9,073 nt of DNA, from contig MHER01000207.1 in NCBI GenBank assembly GCA_001805205.1, positions 1-9,073 on the forward strand, given 5' to 3'. This stretch comes from Nitrospirae bacterium RIFCSPLOW2_12_42_9 (GTDB lineage: Bacteria; Nitrospirota; 9FT-COMBO-42-15; HDB-SIOI813). Below the pieces are notes generated by a model. The model made no database searches. It was given only the letters and a program-made list of their open reading frames with translations, and was not told the origin of the DNA. Below are positions 1 to 5,892 of this stretch, piece by piece (the stretch's first letter is position 1; every line of letters begins with the position of its first letter). The position numbers and the translations under genes are program-made.

Positions 1-12
1 ACAGGCGTAGAC

Positions 13-74
13 GTAGGGACAGACCTTTAGGTCTGTCCAACAGGAAAGGGACAAACCTAAAGGTTTGTCCCTAC
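13..74. repeat. REP-like double palindrome (two hairpins, inverted to each other)
   Basis: Two hairpins lie head to head. The first has a 9-bp stem, GGACAGACC at 17-25 and GGTCTGTCC at 30-38, with a TTTA loop. The second has stem GGACAAACC at 49-57 and GGTTTGTCC at 62-70, with a TAAA loop. The whole 26-nt arm 13-38 is the reverse complement of 49-74 except at two positions, and those two form one changed base pair (G-C against A-T) that keeps the stem. A 10-nt spacer separates the arms. This layout is typical of REP/BIME-type dispersed palindromes, which are mobilised by REP-associated transposases; no such transposase is in the window. It lies upstream of the MFS gene. That it recurs elsewhere in the genome is inferred, not seen. 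Confidence 0.8.
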
Positions 75-162
75 AGCGTGGTGTTTGGGGGGGATTTTCG
101 AGTGAAAGGCCATGTTTACGGATAAGTTGACATGGTGATACATTTTAAGTGAAACTTATGTT

Positions 163-1548
163 ATGCAAAAGACAACCCGGCAGGAATCAAGGAGTCTCTC
201 ATATGCAATAAAGGATGGGGTTTACTATGCCATTATGGCAGGTATGGGAGAGAGCTATATCAGCCCGTTTGCCATTTTTCTTAAGGCAACAAACTCACAG
301 ATCGGATTCCTTGCCTCAATCCCGCCTCTAATTGGCGCCTTTGTCCAACTAATATCAGTTAATATCTTAAAGCAGATTAAGGATCGAATGACTGTTATCA
401 TCACAGGTGTTATCGCCCAGGCCCTTATGTGGCTGCCCATATTGTTATTACCAATGTTATTCAGACCTTACGCACCGTATTTACTCATCATTGGGGTTAC
501 ATCATACTTCATCTTCGGGAATTTTGCTACACCTGCATGGAGCAGCCTTATGGGAGACATTGTCCCTGAGAAGACCCGCAGCAGTTATTTTGGTTATCGT
601 AACAAGGTGATGAGTATCTTCTCCCTGGGGGCGCTTACTCTCGGTGGTTTAATCTTACACGGGACAGAAAAGATTGGAAACCTCTGGATTGGCTTCTCAG
701 TCCTCTTTACTGTTGCCCTGATTACAAGACTCGTCTCATCATACTATCTCTCAATCATGGATAACCCATTATATGAAGTAGACCATAGAGACGACCTTGG
801 CCTGATAAAGTTTTTATCAGGCTTCAGACATTCAAGTTTCGTACGCTTTGTTGTATATACAGGGTTGATGCACCTCTCGGTAATGGTGGCAGCGCCATTC
901 TTCTCTGTTTATATGCTGAGGTATCTCCACTTTTCTTATCTTCAATTTATGCTGGTCTCGGCAGTAGCCGTACTCGTTCAGTACTTTACTTTGCACAACT
1001 GGGGGAGGTTCGGAGATAAGTTTGGCAACAGAAAGATACTTGTTATCACCGGGCTGACCTTGCCTGTAGTACCCGCGCTCTGGTTATTTTCTGCAAATTT
1101 TTATTATATCCTTTTGATCCAGATGCTTGCCGGATTTGCCTGGGCAGGGTTCAGCCTGAGCATGGGGAATTTTATATTTGATGCCATACCTCAACCAAAG
1201 CGGGCCAGGAGTGTGGCAATATTTAATGTATTCAATGCAGTAGGGATTTTCACCGGTGCGACATTTGGCGGCTGGCTAACAAGGTTTCTTCCTGTATCAA
1301 TAAATATTTCCGGTTTGCATATTACTATGATCTCAAATCTTCAATGGCTGTTTTTAATATCCGGTCTTATGAGACTGGTTATGTCTTTATTTTTTCTTCC
1401 ATCTATCAGAGAGACAAGGGAGGTTGAGCCTATTTCATGGAAGGAACTGATATTCAGGGTCTCATTTATAAAGCCAATTTCAGGCCTCAAATTTGACCTG
1501 TTTGCAGGCAGCGAGAAAGAAAAACCAGAAAAAAAGAAGGATAAATAA
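163..1548 (+). CDS. MFS transporter, 12-TM type, substrate unknown
   Basis: A 461-residue, strongly hydrophobic protein with roughly twelve membrane segments, the usual size for a major facilitator secondary transporter of the inner membrane. A short polar N-terminus precedes the first helix (about 15-40). The cytoplasmic loop between helices 2 and 3 carries a degenerate motif A (KQIKDRM, 70-76). The equivalent loop in the second half is closer to canonical (GRFGDKFGNRK, 281-291). The loop near 131-147 (GDIVPEKTRSSYFGYRN) has the charged pattern common in bacterial MFS proteins. The C-terminus (450-461) is a lysine/glutamate tail. ATG 163 is the first in-frame start after a stop at 136-138; the ribosome-binding site is weak. 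The gene ends 11 bp from a convergent gene and appears to be transcribed alone. The substrate cannot be read from sequence. Confidence 0.9.
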   Translation: MQKTTRQESRSLSYAIKDGVYYAIMAGMGESYISPFAIFLKATNSQIGFLASIPPLIGAFVQLISVNILKQIKDRMTVIITGVIAQALMWLPILLLPMLFRPYAPYLLIIGVTSYFIFGNFATPAWSSLMGDIVPEKTRSSYFGYRNKVMSIFSLGALTLGGLILHGTEKIGNLWIGFSVLFTVALITRLVSSYYLSIMDNPLYEVDHRDDLGLIKFLSGFRHSSFVRFVVYTGLMHLSVMVAAPFFSVYMLRYLHFSYLQFMLVSAVAVLVQYFTLHNWGRFGDKFGNRKILVITGLTLPVVPALWLFSANFYYILLIQMLAGFAWAGFSLSMGNFIFDAIPQPKRARSVAIFNVFNAVGIFTGATFGGWLTRFLPVSINISGLHITMISNLQWLFLISGLMRLVMSLFFLPSIRETREVEPISWKELIFRVSFIKPISGLKFDLFAGSEKEKPEKKKDK

Positions 1549-1559
1549 ATAAAAACTTA

Positions 1560-1877
1560 TTATATCTTTTTGAGGACGATCTTATTACCAGGGTATTCAA
1601 TCAATACTGTGTCCTCGGATAATTTTTCAGTCTTAAGTGTGCTCTCGACCTTTGGGATATTTGTTATGCCTTTGTTTTGCTGATACCTGTCAGCGATCTT
1701 TTTCAAGGTCTTATTGGCATGGTCAAGTATCTCCACAACTGCATTGAGTGCATGTTGCAGTTCTCCAACGGCAGCCTTCCAATCACTCTTTGCCATAAAA
1801 TAATTAAACTTTGCGAGGTGAAGGTCCATAGCAATCTTAGCTGTCTGCGGGTCCCTAATCTTTTTATAATCTTCCAT
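1560..1877 (-). CDS. small helical hypothetical protein
   Basis: A 105-residue soluble protein of no family I recognise. Residues 1-68 are charged and predicted helical, in two or three segments (around 10-30, 32-47 and 48-66), and look like a small helical hairpin or TPR-like bundle. A linker follows. The C-terminal 20 residues (TVLIEYPGNKIVLKKI) look like a short beta hairpin. There is no signal peptide and no cysteine. The start is well supported: AAGGAG (complement of 1884-1889) lies 6 nt before the ATG. The gene stands alone, converging on the MFS gene with an 11-bp gap and 243 bp from the next gene on its strand. It may be a regulatory or scaffolding protein, but nothing in the sequence shows this. 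Confidence 0.75.
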   Translation of the reverse strand: MEDYKKIRDPQTAKIAMDLHLAKFNYFMAKSDWKAAVGELQHALNAVVEILDHANKTLKKIADRYQQNKGITNIPKVESTLKTEKLSEDTVLIEYPGNKIVLKKI

Positions 1878-1916
1878 TGTATTCTCCTTGTTGTTTAAAT
1901 TAAACTGATTATTACT

Positions 1917-1944
1917 TTTATGTTAATTTGCAAAAACTGTGCAA
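1917..1944 (-). promoter_or_regulatory. possible sigma70 promoter for the 105-aa gene
   Basis: On the minus strand TTGCAC (complement of 1939-1944) and CATAAA (complement of 1917-1922) are separated by 16 bp, about 40 nt upstream of the start codon. The match is partial (3/6 and 4/6) in AT-rich DNA, so chance is a real possibility. Apart from this, the 243-bp gap 1878-2120 shows only AT-rich sequence, with no clear hairpin or reading frame. Confidence 0.25.
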
Positions 1945-2120
1945 TATTGAAATAGGATTAATTATAACAAGAAAAATATCTGTAATCATATAATTTTATT
2001 GGGAAATATATTATTAAGGGGGAAAGATTAACAGATGCAGCCCGGGAAATTATCGACTACATATTACACATATTAATATTTCGTAACAATTATATACACA
2101 TAAAGTCTATTTGCTTGAAT

Positions 2121-3305
2121 TTACAGGGTGTTCAAAGGCGGATCAGGTGAGGAAACAAGCCGTGCCCCGGCCTTATCAAACGGAAGTTTCACAGGGATCA
2201 TGAGTAATTTACCTGGAAATATTTTACATCTTTTATTTAGTCTGTTGGCATCTTTAATTACCGATACTTCCGTATCATATTTCCTTGCGATATGATAAAC
2301 AGAGTCCCCCTTTTTGACCTTGTATTCCTTATAGGCCCTTTTCTGATAAAAAGGTGTTTTATTGTAATTTTCAAGAAAGGATATACCTGTACCTTCCGGA
2401 AGGCGGAGCCTGTAGTATTCATCATTAAATGGTGTTATAAGGCCTTTAAGTTCCGGGTTAATCTTCTTTAAAGAGGCAAGACTTACACCTGCATCCTGGC
2501 CAATGTCATGAAGACCTATGCCACCCGGGACTTCAATTAAATCGTACTTAATATCAGGTTTTTCAGAGAATGTGAATCCGAAGTCCTCTGGATTTTTTGC
2601 TATGATCAAAGCTGCCATGAGCTTGGGAATGTAGTTTCTGGTCTCAGCCTTTAATGTCCTGCTCTGCCCCAGCTCCCAGAATGTTGATGAGCCTGTTTTG
2701 ATAAGGGCGCGTTTTACCTTACCACTCCCTGCATTATAAGAGGCAAGGGCGAGGGGCCAGGTTCCAAATGTATTATACAGATCCTTGAGATGCCTTGCTG
2801 CAGCCCTTGTGGACTTTATAGGATCCTTCCTCTCATCCACCCATTGATTTATAGTGAGTCCATATAAGGCACCTGTTGACGCCATAAACTGCCACATCCC
2901 GGTAGCCCTTTTAGGAGACCTTGCATGGACATTAAAACCGCTTTCAATAAGAGGAAGCAGCGCCAGATCTTCAGGGATACCTTCTTCTTTAAAGATCTCT
3001 TTAATAAGCGGGACATAAGGGCCGGCCTGATTGAGCCATTGCTGGAAAACGTCGCGACCTGAAGTTGTGAAATAGTCTACGTAATGGGATACCCGATCAA
3101 CCACATATGGATGTGTCTCTTTAAGATAAGCAGTATCCTTTGCCGGACCAAATAGAGAATCTTCGAGAGAATTAAAATATCCGTCAATAGAAGCAGATTC
3201 TGAAGCCCGTGCTACATTTATATTTAATAATATACTGAGGGCAATTATGCCCCATAAGGCCTTTAAGGCAAGCCTCTCCCCTACACCACCCACCGCATTC
3301 TTCAT
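2121..3305 (-). CDS. mltD: exported lytic transglycosylase, MltD-like (SLT + LysM)
   Basis: A 394-residue murein hydrolase that should cleave the MurNAc-GlcNAc bond, leaving 1,6-anhydro ends, in the periplasm. Residues 1-35 form a Sec signal peptide (hydrophobic about 17-30, AxA-like ARA at 32-34); there is no lipobox cysteine, unlike E. coli MltD, which is a lipoprotein. The SLT domain spans about 95-235. It contains the catalytic glutamate E121 in LPLIESGF, then GMWQFM (136-141), SYNAGSGKV (189-197) and ETRNYIPKL (221-229), all family 1 lytic transglycosylase landmarks. Residues 256-305 form the degenerate LysM-like segment usual in MltD proteins. A clear LysM peptidoglycan-binding repeat follows at about 328-372 (YKVKKGDSVYHIA onward). 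It diverges from the JAMM-motif gene over 93 bp. No good ribosome-binding site precedes the ATG, and the predicted promoter leaves almost no leader. Confidence 0.92.
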   Translation of the reverse strand: MKNAVGGVGERLALKALWGIIALSILLNINVARASESASIDGYFNSLEDSLFGPAKDTAYLKETHPYVVDRVSHYVDYFTTSGRDVFQQWLNQAGPYVPLIKEIFKEEGIPEDLALLPLIESGFNVHARSPKRATGMWQFMASTGALYGLTINQWVDERKDPIKSTRAAARHLKDLYNTFGTWPLALASYNAGSGKVKRALIKTGSSTFWELGQSRTLKAETRNYIPKLMAALIIAKNPEDFGFTFSEKPDIKYDLIEVPGGIGLHDIGQDAGVSLASLKKINPELKGLITPFNDEYYRLRLPEGTGISFLENYNKTPFYQKRAYKEYKVKKGDSVYHIARKYDTEVSVIKDANRLNKRCKIFPGKLLMIPVKLPFDKAGARLVSSPDPPLNTL

Positions 3306-3315
3306 AACAGGTCAT

Positions 3316-3345
3316 ATTATAAGTTGAAGATATAGCCAAATGCAA
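3316..3345 (-). promoter_or_regulatory. sigma70-like promoter of the lytic transglycosylase gene
   Basis: On the minus strand a perfect -10 box TATAAT (complement of 3316-3321) lies 18 bp from a partial -35 box TTGCAT (complement of 3340-3345). Transcription would start near 3309, about 4 nt before the ATG at 3305. The mRNA would then be leaderless or nearly so, which fits the missing ribosome-binding site. Confidence 0.5.
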
Positions 3346-3370
3346 GCAAAATATGTGGCTAATATATTAC

Positions 3371-3379
3371 TGGTATAAA
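3371..3379 (+). promoter_or_regulatory. extended -10 promoter of the JAMM-motif gene
   Basis: TGGTATAAA is an extended -10 element (TGN followed by TATAAA) about 20 nt upstream of the ATG at 3399. No good -35 box is seen at the expected distance, as is common for extended -10 promoters. It lies back to back with the divergent promoter of the lytic transglycosylase gene. Confidence 0.45.
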
Positions 3380-3398
3380 AATTGCTATATTAAAGTGT

Positions 3399-4331
3399 AT
3401 GAATGTACTTCATGACTTTGGGTTTATTGAACGCAGGAGACGCACACAATCAAATAAAATAAGGCGGTTTTTGAATGACTACTGGATTGTCCCTATGTTT
3501 GTTCTATCCCTTGAATTATTTGCTGTTATCCTTCCACCGTCAGATTCACCTGTTCAGAACTTTTTAGATAGAAATCTCCACTTTTTCAGAGGCCCGGCTA
3601 TCCTTTATAATATTGTGACTAATGATTTTCCCAACACCCTCGTTGGACATTTTAAAGAGATAGTAATAATTAATAAGTATTTCTTTAATATAGATCAGGT
3701 CCCTTCGGTAGAGTTATTAAAGGCCCTGAAGGATAAAGAGGCTGTGGCAAAGATATACAGACGTGTTATAGAATCGAGGAGTTATCATAATACAGAGATA
3801 GGGGGGATAGTCACCCTGATGGGTACTTCCAACGGGCCAAAGGTTAATTTCTATGAAATCCCATCAGTTAACGAAGACCTTTCGGAAAGACTCCACGAAC
3901 TTATAGACTTTCCTGAAGAGTTTCTATTATTTATTAAAAACAGGGAAAACAAGAGGTTTATATTAAAGGTAGGTATGGATGAGAATTTGGTAAATAAGTT
4001 AACAGATATACTCACTGGAAACTCTGTCAGCAGGGATCTGAAAATAGATCTTATAAATGGTTTTGTGAGGACATATGATTTATATTCGGAGTCAAAGTAT
4101 ATCCTGTCACCATATGTATTCAAATCATTCCTTGGTCAGGGAGAAATTGAAGGTGAATATATAGGGATATTCCATGTCCATAATAATTATATGGAGCCCC
4201 CGTCTGAAGCAGATGTTGCCAATAGTTTTTCAGACAGGCAGTTTGTAATAACCATTGGTGACACCGGTATAGTTATATATGATGTTGTTAAAGGGAAAGA
4301 GGCCATTTATAAAGGTGACTTAATCTCTTAG
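3399..4331 (+). CDS. membrane-anchored protein with a JAMM/MPN+ metalloprotease signature
   Basis: A 310-residue protein. Basic residues at 12-15 and 20-23 precede a single hydrophobic segment (about 29-47), so the positive-inside rule places the rest in the periplasm. Near the C-terminus, residues 254-272 read H259-x-H261-x7-S269-x2-D272 directly after the hydrophobic strand YIGIF. This is the exact JAMM motif of MPN+ zinc isopeptidases and proteases (Rpn11, AMSH, archaeal JAMM, bacterial Prok-JAB). The matching glutamate is probably E133 in TEIGGIVTLMG, followed by a strand ending at IPSV (154-157), as in archaeal JAMM. A helical, charged insert (about 158-231) would then separate E133 from the histidines. 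Residues 50-125 are unrecognised. The upstream gene is divergent and the next begins 113 bp later with its own possible promoter. Activity and substrate are unknown; loss of catalysis cannot be excluded. Confidence 0.7.
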   Translation: MNVLHDFGFIERRRRTQSNKIRRFLNDYWIVPMFVLSLELFAVILPPSDSPVQNFLDRNLHFFRGPAILYNIVTNDFPNTLVGHFKEIVIINKYFFNIDQVPSVELLKALKDKEAVAKIYRRVIESRSYHNTEIGGIVTLMGTSNGPKVNFYEIPSVNEDLSERLHELIDFPEEFLLFIKNRENKRFILKVGMDENLVNKLTDILTGNSVSRDLKIDLINGFVRTYDLYSESKYILSPYVFKSFLGQGEIEGEYIGIFHVHNNYMEPPSEADVANSFSDRQFVITIGDTGIVIYDVVKGKEAIYKGDLIS

Positions 4332-4366
4332 AGGCCCCGATCTCCACACCATAAAAAATTATGTAT

Positions 4367-4386
4367 TTCATTGTCCTGGCAATGAA
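4367..4386 (+). other. intergenic hairpin after the JAMM-motif gene
   Basis: TTCATTG (4367-4373) and CAATGAA (4380-4386) form a perfect 7-bp stem with a 6-nt loop, 35 nt after the stop codon. No T-run follows, so a rho-independent terminator is not supported. It may slow decay of the upstream mRNA or be incidental. Confidence 0.35.
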
Positions 4387-4405
4387 GCCCAATCTTATTA
4401 CTACC

Positions 4406-4433
4406 TTGACACCTTTTGTTTTTATCTGTTAAT
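4406..4433 (+). promoter_or_regulatory. possible sigma70 promoter for the M16 gene pair
   Basis: A perfect -35 box TTGACA (4406-4411) is followed after 16 bp by GTTAAT (4428-4433), which matches the -10 consensus at four of six positions. The predicted start is near 4440, about 5 nt before the ATG at 4445. No ribosome-binding site is visible there, so translation from a nearly leaderless mRNA is implied. Confidence 0.4.
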
Positions 4434-4444
4434 CTACGTTATCA

Positions 4445-5830
4445 ATGTATAAAGTTAAATCCATTCCTGGTAATCTGTCATTACTAATAAAGCCGTCATT
4501 CCGAACTTGTTTCGGAATACCCTTATTACTCACAATATTTTTATTTCTCCATACCACGGCATTTGGTGCAGAGATTAAAGAGCAGCTCCTTCCTAACGGA
4601 CTTAAGATAGTTACCCTCGAAAACCATAAATCCCCTGTGGTAACAGTTCAGGTGTGGTATAAGGTTGGTTCCCGAAATGAGATCATGGGAAAGACGGGTT
4701 TATCACACCTCCTCGAGCATATGATGTTCAAGGGGACTCAAAAATATGGTAAAAGTGAGTATTCAAACCGCATATCTAAAAACGGCGGGAATGAAAATGC
4801 ATTCACAAGCCAGGATTATACTGCATACTTTTCAGTTTTTGCGAGTGACAGACTTGGTATAGCACTCGATCTCGAGTCTGACCGTATGGTAAATTTATTA
4901 ATAGACCCTGAAGAGTTTATGCTTGAACGTGACGTGGTAAAAGAAGAGCGCAGACTCCGTACAGAGGATGACCCGACATCATCTCTTGTAGAAGAACTAT
5001 ATGCAGCAGCATTCAAACTACACCCATATCATTCACCAATTATTGGCTGGATGGATGATCTAAGCAATCTTACACGAGATGATGCATACAACTATTATAA
5101 GGAATATTATATACCAAACAATGCTGCCATTATTATTGTGGGTGATTTTGATACAGAAGATGTTGTTAAAAGGATAGAGAAATATTTCGGCAGCATCCCG
5201 AAAGGGAAGGCTCCTCCGGAGATGAAGATTACAGAACCCATGCAGAAAGGGGAAAAGAGGTTTTACTATAAGCGGGAGGCCCAGCTTCCAAATATAATAT
5301 TTGGTTATCATACTCCTAACACCAAAGATAAAGATCATTATGCGCTTGATGTTTTAAGCAGCATACTATCTTCAGGAAAGAGCTCAAGAATTTATCGTAA
5401 TATTGTGTATAAAAAACAGATAGCCCTTTCAGCAGGTGGTGGTTATACTTCAATACAGACTGATCCGGAGTTGTTTTATTTTTACGCACAGCTCAGGCCA
5501 GGAAAGACTGTTGAAGAGGCTGAGTCAGCACTGAATGAAGAGATTGAGAGAATAAAAAAGGAACTGGTATCCGACCGGGAGCTTGAAAAGGCAAAGAATC
5601 AGATTATGGCGTCGTTTATAATGAGCCAGGACTCGGTTTTTTATCAGGCAATGCTTATAGGGAGGCTTGAGACCACAGGTGCAGGAGCAAAGTATTTAGA
5701 GAGCTATATAGATGAGATAAAAAAGGTGACGGCAGATGATATTCAAAGGGCAGCACAGAAATATTTTATCGATGACAACAGGACAGTAGGAATACTGGTA
5801 CCGGTAAAGGTTAAAGAGGGCAAAGAATAA
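4445..5830 (+). CDS. exported M16 zinc metallopeptidase, catalytic subunit
   Basis: A 461-residue M16 (pitrilysin/insulinase family) protein. The inverted zinc motif HLLEH (H88, E91, H92) is intact, and the distal zinc ligand is E167 or E168 in VVKEERR, at the spacing the family requires. The M16 N-terminal domain spans about 48-198 and the M16_C domain about 206-390. The size fits the short two-domain bacterial M16B type, which works as a dimer. A hydrophobic segment at 25-40 ending near AFGA indicates a signal peptide, so it should act in the periplasm. The 24-residue stretch before it is unusually long and contains a palindrome-encoded segment (residues 18-25). No other ATG allows a shorter form that keeps the signal. 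The next gene, its catalytically empty partner, lies 62 bp downstream, and both are probably in one operon. The substrate is unknown. Confidence 0.92.
   Translation: MYKVKSIPGNLSLLIKPSFRTCFGIPLLLTIFLFLHTTAFGAEIKEQLLPNGLKIVTLENHKSPVVTVQVWYKVGSRNEIMGKTGLSHLLEHMMFKGTQKYGKSEYSNRISKNGGNENAFTSQDYTAYFSVFASDRLGIALDLESDRMVNLLIDPEEFMLERDVVKEERRLRTEDDPTSSLVEELYAAAFKLHPYHSPIIGWMDDLSNLTRDDAYNYYKEYYIPNNAAIIIVGDFDTEDVVKRIEKYFGSIPKGKAPPEMKITEPMQKGEKRFYYKREAQLPNIIFGYHTPNTKDKDHYALDVLSSILSSGKSSRIYRNIVYKKQIALSAGGGYTSIQTDPELFYFYAQLRPGKTVEEAESALNEEIERIKKELVSDRELEKAKNQIMASFIMSQDSVFYQAMLIGRLETTGAGAKYLESYIDEIKKVTADDIQRAAQKYFIDDNRTVGILVPVKVKEGKE
4498..4518. repeat. palindrome inside the M16 signal-peptide coding region
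   Basis: ATTCCGAA (4498-4505) and TTCGGAAT (4511-4518) form a perfect 8-bp stem around CTTGT. It encodes residues 18-25 (SFRTCFGI) of the M16 protein, just before the hydrophobic core of its signal peptide. From memory, similar CATTCCGAAC...TTCGGAAT palindromes occur as dispersed repeats in several bacterial genomes; I cannot confirm that here, and this window has only one copy. Confidence 0.6.
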
Positions 5831-5892
5831 TATAAATTGAGATTGACAGATAAAGGAATCAGCTTTCGCTCTTATAGAGGGATTTTAATAAG

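Noticed and set aside
87..93. Run of seven G as a phase-variable tract
   Set aside because: It is short, about 70 bp from the start codon and not placed within a promoter spacer or reading frame; no support for slippage control.
127..132. TTGACA upstream of the MFS gene as a -35 box
   Set aside because: A perfect hexamer, but no acceptable -10 box lies 15-19 bp downstream.
2059..2075. Direct repeat ACATATTA in the gap before the lytic transglycosylase gene
   Set aside because: Only 8 bp, in very AT-rich DNA; expected by chance.
4367..4386. Hairpin after the JAMM-motif gene as a rho-independent terminator
   Set aside because: No T-run follows the stem; kept only as an unassigned hairpin.
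5844..5849. TTGACA between the two M16 genes as an internal promoter
   Set aside because: The nearest -10-like sequence (TTATAG, 5872-5877) is 22 bp away, too far; co-transcription is simpler.
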